A DNA stretch of 64,000 nucleotides from Galactobacter valiniphilus. Its GTDB lineage: Bacteria > Actinomycetota > Actinomycetes > Actinomycetales > Micrococcaceae. Position numbers and translations under genes: made by a program. This document shows positions 23,934 to 32,816 of this stretch, one piece after another (within the stretch, counting starts at the first letter, position 1; every line of letters starts with the position of its first letter). The stretch covers positions 1 through 64,000 of the forward strand of contig NZ_QQXK01000001.1 in NCBI RefSeq assembly GCF_003575975.1, read 5' to 3'. The notes under the pieces were generated by a model. It was not told where the DNA came from. It worked only from the letters and a program-made list of their open reading frames with translations, and searched no databases.

Positions 23934-25331
23934 TCAGCCTTCCAGCAGTCGCTTGCCGAGGTATCCCCCGGCCTCGTTGACTCCGGGCGGGATGACAAAC
24001 AGCCCGGAACCCGTGTGCCGCACATACTCCTGCATGAGGTCCTGCTTGGAGATGAGGTTCTGGATCGGCACGTAGTGCGTGCGCGGATCCACGACAAAGG
24101 CGATGAAGAACAGCCCGGCATCCAGGCGGCCCAGGCCGTCGGTGCCGTCCGTGTAGTTGTAGCCGCGGCGCAGCATCTGCGCGCCACCGTGGCGCGTGGG
24201 GTGCGAGAGCGCCACATGCGAGTTGGTGTCGATGAGGGGCCCGTTTGCGCCCTTCTTCGCGAAGTCCGGCTCGGTGAACTCCTCGCCACCGGACAGCGGC
24301 GCGCCGGAGGCCTTGGTGCGCCCCACGACGAGCTGCTGCTCACCCAGGTTTTGGCGGTCCCACGTCTCGATCGTCATGCGGATGCGGCGGGCCACCATGA
24401 AGCTGCCGCCGTTGGCCCATGCGCTCTCGCCCTCCAGGCCGGAGATCCAGACGTGCTCGTCCACCACCGAGGTGTCCTCGGCCTTCACGTTGGCCGTGCC
24501 GTCCTTGAAGCCGAAGAGATTGCGCGGGGTGGCCTGTGCCTTCGACGTCGAGGCCGTGCGCCCGAAGCCGATCTGCGACCAACGCACGCTCGCGCGTCCG
24601 AAGGCGATCCGCGAGAGGTTGCGGATGGCGTGCACGGCGACCTGCGGGTCGTCGGCGCAGGCCTGCACCACGAGGTCGCCGCCGGAGCGCGCCTCCTCGA
24701 GCTGGTCCCCCGGGAAGTGCGGCAGCTCGATGAGGCCCTCGGGCAGCTTGGCCTTGAGCCCGAAGCGGTCCTTGCCGTCGGCGTCCACGAACAGGCTGCG
24801 GCCGAAGCCGACGGTGACGGTGAGGTGACCGGCCGTGAGCCCCACGGCCTCGCCCGTGTCCTCGGGCGGGGCGAGCAGATCGTCGCCGCCGGCCCCGGCG
24901 GAACCGCCGATGGGCAGGCCGCGCGTCATGTAGCCGATGGCGCTCGAGAAGTCCTTCATGAGCCCGATCAGCTCATCCAGGCTCGAGGTCGTGACGTCGA
25001 AGGCCGCCACGTGCATGCGGTCCTGGGCCGGCGTCACGATGCCCGCCTGGTGCTCGCCCATGAACTCGACGACGGCGTTCGCCGGCGCCGCGCTGGACAC
25101 CGCCTCCGCCCCCGCCTCGGAACCGCGGCTCAGGCCCACGGCCACGCCGCCCAGGACGGCGCCCACGGCGCCGCCACCCAGGGTGCCAAGGAGGCCTCGG
25201 CGCGAGACCCGCCCGGCACGCGCCGACGGCGAGGCACCCTCCAGGGGTGCCGCGCCGTCGTCGTCCGCGCCGGGACGGCGCCGTGCGCCGTCGTGCTCGT
25301 GGCCGTCCTGGCCGCCTACCCGTTCGTTCAC
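23934..25331 (-). CDS. efeB: Dye-decolourising-type heme peroxidase EfeB, Tat-exported
   Basis: 465 residues. A twin-arginine signal (RVSRRGLLGTLGGGAVGAVL, about residues 41-60) follows a charged 40-residue leader. The DyP domain has the GFKDGT motif (distal Asp/Arg region) and the likely proximal-His segment NSHVALSHPTRHGG. EfeB works outside the membrane with EfeU and EfeO in ferrous iron uptake or extraction of iron from heme. It overlaps no neighbour: 21 bp after efeO, last gene of the operon, followed by a terminator. A GCACGACGGCGCA word lies in the leader coding region (25284-25296). Confidence 0.9.
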   Translation of the reverse strand: MNERVGGQDGHEHDGARRRPGADDDGAAPLEGASPSARAGRVSRRGLLGTLGGGAVGAVLGGVAVGLSRGSEAGAEAVSSAAPANAVVEFMGEHQAGIVTPAQDRMHVAAFDVTTSSLDELIGLMKDFSSAIGYMTRGLPIGGSAGAGGDDLLAPPEDTGEAVGLTAGHLTVTVGFGRSLFVDADGKDRFGLKAKLPEGLIELPHFPGDQLEEARSGGDLVVQACADDPQVAVHAIRNLSRIAFGRASVRWSQIGFGRTASTSKAQATPRNLFGFKDGTANVKAEDTSVVDEHVWISGLEGESAWANGGSFMVARRIRMTIETWDRQNLGEQQLVVGRTKASGAPLSGGEEFTEPDFAKKGANGPLIDTNSHVALSHPTRHGGAQMLRRGYNYTDGTDGLGRLDAGLFFIAFVVDPRTHYVPIQNLISKQDLMQEYVRHTGSGLFVIPPGVNEAGGYLGKRLLEG

Positions 25332-25352
25332 TGCGTGTCCTTGCTTGAGGTA

Positions 25353-26528
25353 CTACTTGACCTTGGCCGCGGCCTTGGTCAGCTGCGAGAGCGGCTCGGC
25401 CAGGGCGTTGACCGAGTCGGCGAGGCCCTTGATCTCGTCCTTGCTCAGCTCCGTGTAGAGCTTGAAGCCGTCGCCCGACTTCTGGGCGTCCAGCAGCTTC
25501 TGGACCGCAGCAAAGCGCTCCGTCAGCGTGGTGGCGAGCTGCTCGTCGCCGGAATCCTTCAGCAACGGCTGCAGGGTCTCGAAGGCCACCTTGGCACCCT
25601 CCAGGTTGGCCTGGAAGTCCCAGAGGTCCGTGTGCGAGTACAGCTCCTCTTCGCCCGTGATCTTACCGGTGGCCACCTCGTCCATGAGACCGATGGCGCC
25701 CTGGCCGATCGCCTCGATGTTGAGCTTGAAGTCGTCGGAGCGCACGGAGTCGTACAGCTCCTTGGTCTTCTTCACCATGAAGTCGGCAACCTTCTGGCGG
25801 CCGGCGGCGTCCAGCTTGGTGTACCCCTCGGAGCCCCACAGGTCCTCCTCGGCGCGGTGCCAGCCGGTGAACTCTTGGCCGTCCTCCAGCATGGCCTTGC
25901 GGAAGTCCAGCTCCGGGTCGAGGTCGCCGAAGGACTCCGCAACGGGCTCAACGCGCTCGTAGTAGGCGCGCGCCGTCGGGTAGAGGGCCTTGGCCTTCTC
26001 CACATCGCCCTCGGCGAAGGCCTTGGCGAACTCCTCGGTGGCAGGCAGCAGCTGCTGCACCTGGCCGCGGACGTAGGCCGTGTACTGCTCCACGGCGGTC
26101 TTCTGCAGCGCGGCGCGGTCGGCGGCAACCGTCTCCTTGGTGGTGGCCTCGGTGACGGTGAACGCCTGGCGCATGCCGGCCCCGACCTGGCCGGGGACGC
26201 AGGCCACGAGGTACTCGCCGGGCTCGTCCACGCGCACGGTGAGCTCGCGGGTGGTGCCCGAGCCGATGTTCTCCAGCTCGCCCAGGATGCGCAGGCCGTC
26301 GGCCGCGAGCACCTCGAACTCGTTCGACTTCTGGCCGTTGTTGGTGATCTTGAAGGTCAGCTGGCCGGCGGGGGCCGTGGCCGTGGCGACGGAACACTCG
26401 GTGTCGCTCTCGGTGACGGTGATGGCGCCGTCGGCGGAGGCGGTCTTGGTGTTGTCGGTGCAACCGGTGAGCAGGAGCGCCGCCACGGAGAGGACGCCGA
26501 GCGGGGCGAGGAGGTGCTGCTTCTTCAC
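25353..26528 (-). CDS. efeO: Iron-uptake lipoprotein EfeO (cupredoxin plus M75 domain)
   Basis: A 391-residue lipoprotein (lipobox LLTGC near residue 22). The N-terminal cupredoxin-like domain spans ~35-130 (ITVTESDTECSVATATAPAG ... YLVACVPG). The C-terminal imelysin/M75 domain carries the metal motif GWHRAEEDLW (HxxE). EfeO binds ferrous/ferric iron and passes it to EfeU. GTG 26528 is chosen (AGGA 8 bases upstream, MKKQHLLAP signal start) over ATG 26552. Middle gene of efeUOB, 63 bp after efeU. Confidence 0.92.
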   Translation of the reverse strand: MKKQHLLAPLGVLSVAALLLTGCTDNTKTASADGAITVTESDTECSVATATAPAGQLTFKITNNGQKSNEFEVLAADGLRILGELENIGSGTTRELTVRVDEPGEYLVACVPGQVGAGMRQAFTVTEATTKETVAADRAALQKTAVEQYTAYVRGQVQQLLPATEEFAKAFAEGDVEKAKALYPTARAYYERVEPVAESFGDLDPELDFRKAMLEDGQEFTGWHRAEEDLWGSEGYTKLDAAGRQKVADFMVKKTKELYDSVRSDDFKLNIEAIGQGAIGLMDEVATGKITGEEELYSHTDLWDFQANLEGAKVAFETLQPLLKDSGDEQLATTLTERFAAVQKLLDAQKSGDGFKLYTELSKDEIKGLADSVNALAEPLSQLTKAAAKVK

Positions 26529-26591
26529 GCTGAAATTCCTAACAATGGGCACGGGCCAGCGGCCCGCAGGTGCGGGAGATGGGAAGGGGGT

Positions 26592-27497
26592 TCAGGCCGC
26601 GACGGACGCGGCCGGGGTGGTCAGGGCGGCCTGGGCCGCCGCCTTCTGGGCCTCGCGCGCCTTGCGTCCGGCGATCATCTGGCGGTGGCGCCAGATGCAG
26701 ATCGGGAGCATGACGGCGAGGTAGAGCAGCCAGGCGCCGAAGGCGAGCTTCGACATGGCGGGCGTGAGCTGGAAGATCGCCTTGACGATCGCGATGCCGA
26801 TGCCGTTGGGGTCCACGGTGAGCGCCCACGCGGAGATGTCGAAGGCGTAGTCGTGGATGCCGGGCAGGAAGCCGGCCTCCTGCAGGTCGGTGACCGCGTA
26901 GGCGAAGACGCCGGCCGCCACGAAGACCAGGAAGTACGTGGTCCAGGTGAAGAACGAGGAGAGGTTCAGCTTCACGGCGCCGCGGTTCAGGAGCACGCCC
27001 AGGACCACGGCGGTCAGGATGCCGAGCACCGCGCCGAGCGTCGCCACGCCCGTGCCGCCGCCGCCCACGTTGGCGTTGGCCCATACGAAGAGCGCCGTCT
27101 CGAGGCCTTCGCGGCCCACCGACACCGCACCGAGGACGACGAGCGCCCAGCCGGTGCCCGAGGGGCGCTCGACGGCGGAGTCCACCTTGGACTTGAGCTC
27201 GGCGGAGATGTTGTGGGAGGCCTTGCCCATCCAGAAGATCATCCAGGTGACGAAGCCGACGGCGATGAGTGAGAGCCCGCCGCCGATGGCCTCCTGGGCC
27301 TGGAAGGTCAGGCCGCGCGGGCCGAAGGTGAGCAGGGCGCCGAAGCCGACGGAGACGAGGATCGCGAGGGCGATGCCCGCCCACACGCGGGGCTTCAGGT
27401 GGGCGCGGCCGGACTTGCCGAGGTACGCCATGAGCACGACCACCACGAGGGCGGCTTCAAGCCCCTCGCGCAGGCCAATGATGTAATTCCCCAGCAC
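26592..27497 (-). CDS. efeU: Ferrous iron permease EfeU (FTR1 family)
   Basis: A 301-residue membrane protein with about seven TM helices. Both FTR1 iron-translocation motifs are intact: LREGLEAAL (about residue 9) and GREGLETAL (about residue 127). It moves iron across the membrane after EfeO/EfeB action. First gene of efeUOB. The upstream region carries two short palindromes that may bind an iron regulator (27519-27587). Confidence 0.93.
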   Translation of the reverse strand: MLGNYIIGLREGLEAALVVVVLMAYLGKSGRAHLKPRVWAGIALAILVSVGFGALLTFGPRGLTFQAQEAIGGGLSLIAVGFVTWMIFWMGKASHNISAELKSKVDSAVERPSGTGWALVVLGAVSVGREGLETALFVWANANVGGGGTGVATLGAVLGILTAVVLGVLLNRGAVKLNLSSFFTWTTYFLVFVAAGVFAYAVTDLQEAGFLPGIHDYAFDISAWALTVDPNGIGIAIVKAIFQLTPAMSKLAFGAWLLYLAVMLPICIWRHRQMIAGRKAREAQKAAAQAALTTPAASVAA

Positions 27498-27518
27498 GGA
27501 TCGGTCCTACCTTTGTTC

Positions 27519-27587
27519 CAGCGAGGTTGGCCCACCAAGGTAGACCTTCCCAATTAAGACATACGTTTCTTGCGCTATTGGCGCAAG
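27519..27587 (-). promoter_or_regulatory. Candidate efeUOB operator region
   Basis: AAGGTAGACCTT (27538-27549) is a 12-bp palindrome, next to AGGTTGGCCCACCAA (27524-27538), which only loosely resembles an IdeR/DtxR box. CTTGCGC-TATTG-GCGCAAG (27569-27587) is a perfect 19-bp palindrome overlapping a possible minus-strand promoter (TTGCGC, 17 bp, TATGTC). The remainder of the gap to 27781 shows no gene. Confidence 0.4.
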
Positions 27588-27781
27588 GTAAAGGGTACGC
27601 CCGTAGCGAAGGAATCACCGCATCGAATTCTTCAGCGCGCACAAAGACATCACCGGCGGGGCTCCCCCGGCGCGCGAAAGCGGCGCCGCCGTACCCCTGT
27701 GAGGGTTCGACGACGCCGCTTCATGCGTCCCAGCGCCCGCTTACCGCAGATTCTTCGGGGGCGGCGCGTGAGCAACATCGC

Positions 27782-28666
27782 TCAGCCCCAGGGGGCTCCC
27801 ATCTTGTCCGCCTGCCCGCGCAGGCGCTGGATCCGCTCCTCCATGGGCGGGTGCGTGCTGAAGAGCTTGCCGATGTTGCGGAACGGGTTCTCGATCATCA
27901 TGTGCGCCGTGTTCTCGAGGCGCTGATCCTTGGGCAGCGGATCCGCCTGGAGGCCGCCGGAGATCTTGTTCAGCGCCGAGGCGAGGGCCGCCGGATCGCC
28001 CGTCAGGGCGGCCCCGTCCTGATCGGCGTCGTACTCGCGTGTGCGAGACACCGCCATCTGGATCACCGAGGCTGCCAGCGGCGCGAGGATCGAGATGGCG
28101 ATCAGGGCGAGCGGGTTGACGTTGCGGCGCCCGTTCTCATCCGTGCCGCCGCCGAAGAACATGAGCATCTGCGCGATCGAGGTGATGACGCCGGCCAGCG
28201 CGGCCGCGACCGAGGAGGTGAGGATGTCGCGGTTGTAGACGTGCATGAGCTCGTGGCCGAGCACGCCGCGCAGTTCGCGCTCGTTGAGCAGCTGCAGGAT
28301 GCCCTCGGTGCAGCACACGGCGGCGTTCTGCGGATTGCGCCCCGTGGCAAAGGCGTTGGGGCTCGAGGTGGGGCTCACATAGAGGCGCGGCATGGGCTGC
28401 CCGGCGCGCTGGGAGAGCTCGCTGACGATCGCATACATGGCCGGCTGCTGCTCCGGCGTGACCTCGTAGGCCTGCATCGAGCGGATCGCGATCTTGTCGG
28501 AGTTCCAGTAGCCGTAGGCCGTGGTCCCGACGCCGATGAGCGCAAAGATCCAGAGCGGGGCCGAGCTGCGGGTGCCGGCCGAGATGAGGCCGCCGATCGC
28601 CAGCAGCAGGGCAAACATGCCGCCGAGCAGGGCGGCGGTCTTGGCTCCGTTGAAGTGTGTGTGCAC
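27782..28666 (-). CDS. htpX: Membrane zinc metalloprotease HtpX
   Basis: A 294-residue M48 peptidase in membrane protein quality control. TM helices lie at about 12-30 and 38-54, with two more after the active site. The zinc motif is [12 protein letters not shown] (HEXXH, ~135-146), with the third ligand Glu in [16 protein letters not shown] 28666 is chosen (GGAAG upstream). Stands alone, in the usual size range. Confidence 0.92.
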   Translation of the reverse strand: MHTHFNGAKTAALLGGMFALLLAIGGLISAGTRSSAPLWIFALIGVGTTAYGYWNSDKIAIRSMQAYEVTPEQQPAMYAIVSELSQRAGQPMPRLYVSPTSSPNAFATGRNPQNAAVCCTEGILQLLNERELRGVLGHELMHVYNRDILTSSVAAALAGVITSIAQMLMFFGGGTDENGRRNVNPLALIAISILAPLAASVIQMAVSRTREYDADQDGAALTGDPAALASALNKISGGLQADPLPKDQRLENTAHMMIENPFRNIGKLFSTHPPMEERIQRLRGQADKMGAPWG

Positions 28667-28768
28667 GTCGCTTCCCGTGGGTTGTGGGCGCCCCGCCGGG
28701 GTTCGGGGCTCACCTCATCCAACGAGCCTAGCCGCGCCGGGGTTCCAGCGGGCCGCTTTTCGCGGACG

Positions 28769-28781
28769 GCACGACGGCGCG
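28769..28781 (+). repeat. Orphan GCACGACGGCGCG word
   Basis: An intergenic copy reading GGCACGACGGCGCGTGGTGAC, the same order of words that forms the stems of several terminators here. No complementary arm is nearby. Confidence 0.5.
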
Positions 28782-28863
28782 TGGTGACGTTTGGCTGGCG
28801 CGACCGGCCCGTGCGGGGCCCGGGAACGCGGGGCGCCGCAGGGAGTGAGGCCTCGGCTCGGGG

Positions 28864-30177
28864 CTACGGCTCGGGGTGTCGCGCGTCGTAGCGCAGGAAC
28901 CCGGGCTGCCACTTCATGAGGGCGGCGGCCCCGATCACGCAGAGCGCCCCGCCGACGAGCAGCGTCATCCCCTCGCCGCCGGCGTGGGCGGCAAAGCCGG
29001 CGCCAAAGACGCCCGCCCAGGCCACAGCGACGACGCCGGCCAGGGCGTCGCCGAAGCGCGGCCCGCCGGCCACGACCACGGTGAAGACGCCCTGCAGACG
29101 ACCGCGCAGGTGATCGGGGGTGGCCGACTGCAGGATCGTGGTGCGGAAGACCGCAGAGATCGTGTCAACGAGGCCGGCCGCCGCCATGCACGCCACGGCG
29201 AGGACGAGGAAGGGGACGTTGGCCGCGCCGTCCGCGCCCGGACGCGAGAAGAGCACCACCGCGCCGAGCGCCAGGATGCTGATACCCCAGCCCGTCACCG
29301 ACAGGTAGACGGCCCGCCCCTGGCGCACCACCGAGCCGAGCGGGCCCGAGAAGAAGCCGCCGAGGAAGGAGCCGATCGCCACGCCCGCCATGAGGATGCC
29401 CACCGTGGTGGTGCCGCCGCCGATCGCCAGGGCGCCCACGGCCGGCATGAGCGCCCGCGGCGCGGCCAGGATCATGGCGCACAGGTCGATGAGGAAGGTC
29501 ATGCGGACGTTGGGCCGGGTACCCAGGAAGCGGAAGCCGTCGATGACGGCCTTGATCCCGGGCACGCCCTTGCGCTCCTGCGGGGGCATGGCCGGCAGGC
29601 GCCACACGGAGTACACCGAGGCGGCGAACGTCAGGACGTCGAGCGAATAGGTCCAGGCGTAACCGACGGAGGCCACGAGCGCGCCGCCGAGCACGGGCGC
29701 CACCATCATGGCCACGGAACCGAGGGTCATGTTCAGCGCGTTGGCGGCCGGGAGCAGCTTGTCCCCCACGAGCGCAGGGATGATGGCGCCGCGCGTGGGC
29801 ATGTTGATGCCGGAGGCGCCTGAGTGGATCGCCGTGAGCACGTACAGCACCCACACCTGGTGTATGCCCGCCCAGGCATGCAAGCAGATGAGGATGCTCG
29901 TGGCCCACAGCACGAGTGTCGAGGCCAGCGCCACCTTGCGCCGGTCGAAGGCGTCGGCGATGGCACCGCCGTACAGGCCAGTGATGATGAGTGGCACGAG
30001 GGCCACGAGCCCGATCGCCCCCACGGCGGCCGAGGAACGCGTCAGGTCGAACACCTCGAGCGAGACCGCCATGAGCGTGACCTGCGTGCCAATCACGGAG
30101 AGCGAGTTGCCGATGAACAGCCGCCGATACGCCGGCGAGACCTTCAGCGGGGTGATGTCGGCGAGCAGGCGAGGCAT
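28864..30177 (-). CDS. MFS transporter (EntS-like exporter family)
   Basis: 437 residues, about 12 TM helices. The MFS loop signature GGAIADAFDRRKVALAS (about residues 71-87) and a late TPDHLRGRLQGVF segment place it with the EntS/MFS_3 exporters, which pump siderophores or drugs. The cargo is unknown; proximity to efeUOB is not strong evidence. Single gene, upstream of a terminator shared with fprA's end. Confidence 0.82.
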   Translation of the reverse strand: MPRLLADITPLKVSPAYRRLFIGNSLSVIGTQVTLMAVSLEVFDLTRSSAAVGAIGLVALVPLIITGLYGGAIADAFDRRKVALASTLVLWATSILICLHAWAGIHQVWVLYVLTAIHSGASGINMPTRGAIIPALVGDKLLPAANALNMTLGSVAMMVAPVLGGALVASVGYAWTYSLDVLTFAASVYSVWRLPAMPPQERKGVPGIKAVIDGFRFLGTRPNVRMTFLIDLCAMILAAPRALMPAVGALAIGGGTTTVGILMAGVAIGSFLGGFFSGPLGSVVRQGRAVYLSVTGWGISILALGAVVLFSRPGADGAANVPFLVLAVACMAAAGLVDTISAVFRTTILQSATPDHLRGRLQGVFTVVVAGGPRFGDALAGVVAVAWAGVFGAGFAAHAGGEGMTLLVGGALCVIGAAALMKWQPGFLRYDARHPEP

Positions 30178-30200
30178 CCCGCCAGTCTAGGGGGAAGCGC

Positions 30201-30245
30201 AACGGGCCCGACGCCGCGTGGTGACCACGCGGCGTCGGGCCCGTT
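30201..30245 (-). terminator. Terminator of fprA
   Basis: A 22-bp inverted repeat (30201-30222 with 30224-30245), GGGCCCGACGCCGCGTGGT and its complement, 12 bases past the fprA stop. The stem carries the CGACGCC..GGTGACC word pattern. Confidence 0.8.
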
Positions 30246-30257
30246 GGGGCGCAGGAA

Positions 30258-31664
30258 TCAGGCGACCGGCACGTCGGCCGAGCGTGCCACCTTCACCATC
30301 TCCTCGCGCGGGACCACCTTGACGCGCTCGCGTTGCACGGGGCCGGACTCCGAGGCGGCGGCGCCGAGGGCCTTCTCGTGCTCGTCGAGGGCCAGCCAGC
30401 CCTCCCACGTGGTGAACTCGATGCCGCGCTCGTTGAGCAGCTCGATGAGGGCGTCCTCGCTGGGGTGCGCGGCGGGCTTGAGCTCGGCGTGATCCTCGAG
30501 CAGGTGCCCGATCGTCTCCAGGGCGTCGCCCTTGGTGTGGCCGATGAGGCCCACGGGGCCACGCTTGATCCAGCCGGTCGTGTACAGACCAGGGATGACC
30601 TCGCCGGACTCGTCCAGCACACGGCCGCCGACGTTGGGGATGACGCCGCGCTTGGCGTCGAAGCCCACCTCGGGGATCTCGGTGCCGAAGTAGCCGATGG
30701 CGCGGTACACGGCCTGGACCGGGTAGTCGGTGAACTCTCCGGTGCCCTTGACGCTGCCGTCGCCCTGGAGCTCCTGGCGCTCCATCTTGAGGCCGACCAC
30801 CTTGCCGTCCTCGCCGAGGATCTCCACGGGGGACTGCAGGAAGTGCAGGTGCAGGCGGCGCGAGGCGCCCGTGTCCTGCTCCTCGACGATCCAGTTGGTC
30901 AGGGTGTTGACCATCGTCTTGACCTGGTTGTTGCTCTTGATGGCCTCATCCGAGGCCTCGTCGAACTCAAAGTCCTCGGGGTAGAGGACGATGTCGACGT
31001 CGCGCGAGTGGGAGAGCTCGCGCAGCTCGAGCGGCGTGAACTTGATCTGTGCGGGGCCGCGGCGGCCGAAGATGTGCACATCGGTGACCGGGGAGGACTT
31101 GAGACCCTCGTAAACGTTCTCGGGGATCTCGGTGACGAGGAGGTCGTCGGCGTGCTTGGAAAGCACGCGCGCCACGTCCAGGGCCACGTTGCCGTTGCCG
31201 ATGACGGCGATCTCCTTGGCGTTCAGCGGCCACTCGCGCGGCACATCCGGGTGGCCGTCGTACCAGGAGACCACGCGGGAGGCGCCGAAGGAGCCCTCGA
31301 GCTCCTCGCCCGGGATGTTCAGCGCGGCGTCGTCGTTGGCGCCGGTCGCGAAGATCACGGCGTCGTAGAGGTCGCGGATGTCGGAGAGCAGGAGGTCTCG
31401 GCCGTAGGTGACATCGCCGATGAAGCGGATGTCGCCGCGATCCAGAACCTTGTGCAGGGCGTTGACTATGCCCTTGATGCGCGGGTGGTCGGGGGCCACG
31501 CCGTAGCGGATGAGGCCGTAGGGGGCCGGGTGCTGATCGAACAGGTCGATGCTGACCTCGAAGTCCCGCTCGGCCTTGGTCAGGATGTCTGCTGCATAGA
31601 CACCGGCCGGGCCGGCGCCGATGATGGCGACGCGCAGGGGACGATTCTCCAGGGGGGAGGGCAC
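30258..31664 (-). CDS. fprA: Ferredoxin/adrenodoxin-NADP+ reductase FprA
   Basis: A 468-residue flavoprotein of the adrenodoxin-reductase type. FAD motif VAIIGAGPAGVYAADIL (about residues 11-27), NADP motif VIGNGNVALDVARVL, and the conserved GWIKRGPVGLIGHTKGDA near the C-terminus. It transfers electrons from NADPH to ferredoxins for P450s or Fe-S enzymes. GTG 31664 is chosen because GAAGGA lies 7 bases upstream and the N-terminus (MPSPLENRPLRVAII) fits homologues. The upstream in-frame extension to 31928 has no such support. Confidence 0.92.
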   Translation of the reverse strand: MPSPLENRPLRVAIIGAGPAGVYAADILTKAERDFEVSIDLFDQHPAPYGLIRYGVAPDHPRIKGIVNALHKVLDRGDIRFIGDVTYGRDLLLSDIRDLYDAVIFATGANDDAALNIPGEELEGSFGASRVVSWYDGHPDVPREWPLNAKEIAVIGNGNVALDVARVLSKHADDLLVTEIPENVYEGLKSSPVTDVHIFGRRGPAQIKFTPLELRELSHSRDVDIVLYPEDFEFDEASDEAIKSNNQVKTMVNTLTNWIVEEQDTGASRRLHLHFLQSPVEILGEDGKVVGLKMERQELQGDGSVKGTGEFTDYPVQAVYRAIGYFGTEIPEVGFDAKRGVIPNVGGRVLDESGEVIPGLYTTGWIKRGPVGLIGHTKGDALETIGHLLEDHAELKPAAHPSEDALIELLNERGIEFTTWEGWLALDEHEKALGAAASESGPVQRERVKVVPREEMVKVARSADVPVA

Positions 31665-31890
31665 TGACGGATCCTTCCGACTCTTCGTGGCCTTCTCGGT
31701 GGGCGCGCCGCGTGCGGACGCGCGAAGACCATCGTCAATTCTAGGCGCGGCTCCTGGGAAAACCCTTCGCGGGTGAGCCAGGCCACCTCTTTGACAACAC
31801 CATGCTATCGAAATTCCCTTGGGTGGCCCGCGCGCGTGATGCGCGGAACGTTGACGTGACAAGTAGCCGCCCGAGTGATGTTCTGGCAGG

Positions 31891-32811
31891 GTGACCCCCG
31901 TTCTCCCCGCACCCTCCTCCCGCCGCATCGGGATGTTCTACGGCGTCGCCGCCTACGTGATGTGGGGCTTCCTGCCCCTGTACTTCCTCACGATCTCCAC
32001 CGCCTCCCCCGTGGAGATCGTGGCCGCGCGCGTCGTCTTCTCGCTCGTCCTGTGTGCCCTCCTGCTCACCCTCACCCGCACGTGGCCCGGCTTCATCAAG
32101 GTCTTCACGACCCCGCGGCTCACGTTCACGCTGGGGCTGGCCTCGGCGCTCATCGCCGTCAACTGGCTCACCTACACGTTCGCCGTGCTCGGCGGGAACA
32201 CCGCCGAGGGCTCCCTCGGCTACTTCATCAACCCGCTCGTCTCCACGGCGCTCGGCGTCCTGGTGCTGAAGGAACGGCTCTCGCGCCTGCAATGGGCCGC
32301 CATGGGCATCGCCCTCCTGGCCGTGGTGGTGCTCGCCGTGGGCTACGGGCAGATCCCGTGGATCAGCCTCCTCCTGGCCTTCTCCTTCGGCTTCTACGGC
32401 CTCGTCAAGAACCGCGTGGGCAAGGAGGTGGGCGCCGTCGAGGGCCTCTCGGCCGAGACGGCGTGGCTCACCCCCGTGGCCCTCGTGGTCCTCGCGGTCA
32501 TGGGCTTCCATGGCACGCTCACGATCTTCTCGCAGGGTCCCGGCCACTTCTGGCTGCTCGCGGCGAGCGGCATCGCTACCGCCGTGCCGCTCCTGGCCTT
32601 TGCGGCGGCCGCCTCGCGCCTGCCGCTGACCACCGTCGCGATGCTGCAGTACATCGCCCCGACCATGCTCTTCTTCATGGCCGTGTTTGTCTTCCACGAA
32701 CCCATGCCGCCCGAGCGTCTGGCCGGCTTCTGCCTCGTGTGGGTGGCAGTGGTGCTGCTCATCATCGACGCCCTGCGCCAGGCCAAGCGCACCCCGCACC
32801 CGGCGGTCTGA
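31891..32811 (+). CDS. rarD: RarD/EamA-family transporter
   Basis: A 306-residue, ten-TM drug/metabolite transporter. RarD hallmarks: GMFYGVAAYVMWGFLPLY near the start, then ASPVEIVAARVVFS, VNWLTYTFAV, GSLGYFINPLVS and a late LQYIAPTMLFFMAVFVFHEP. Substrate unknown (chloramphenicol resistance in E. coli RarD on overexpression). GTG 31891. TTGACG near 31851 with TGATGT near 31876 gives a very short leader. The Fic gene follows after 5 bp. Confidence 0.88.
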   Translation: MTPVLPAPSSRRIGMFYGVAAYVMWGFLPLYFLTISTASPVEIVAARVVFSLVLCALLLTLTRTWPGFIKVFTTPRLTFTLGLASALIAVNWLTYTFAVLGGNTAEGSLGYFINPLVSTALGVLVLKERLSRLQWAAMGIALLAVVVLAVGYGQIPWISLLLAFSFGFYGLVKNRVGKEVGAVEGLSAETAWLTPVALVVLAVMGFHGTLTIFSQGPGHFWLLAASGIATAVPLLAFAAAASRLPLTTVAMLQYIAPTMLFFMAVFVFHEPMPPERLAGFCLVWVAVVLLIIDALRQAKRTPHPAV

Positions 32812-32816
32812 GCACC

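Noticed and set aside
23895-27272. A 1125-codon open frame on the plus strand opposite efeB, efeO and part of efeU
   Set aside because: Antisense shadow with low-complexity, His/Gly/Arg-rich product; the opposite strand encodes three recognised proteins.
27524-27542. IdeR/DtxR box upstream of efeU
   Set aside because: Only about half of the 19-bp consensus positions match; kept only as a weak operator region, not as an IdeR site.
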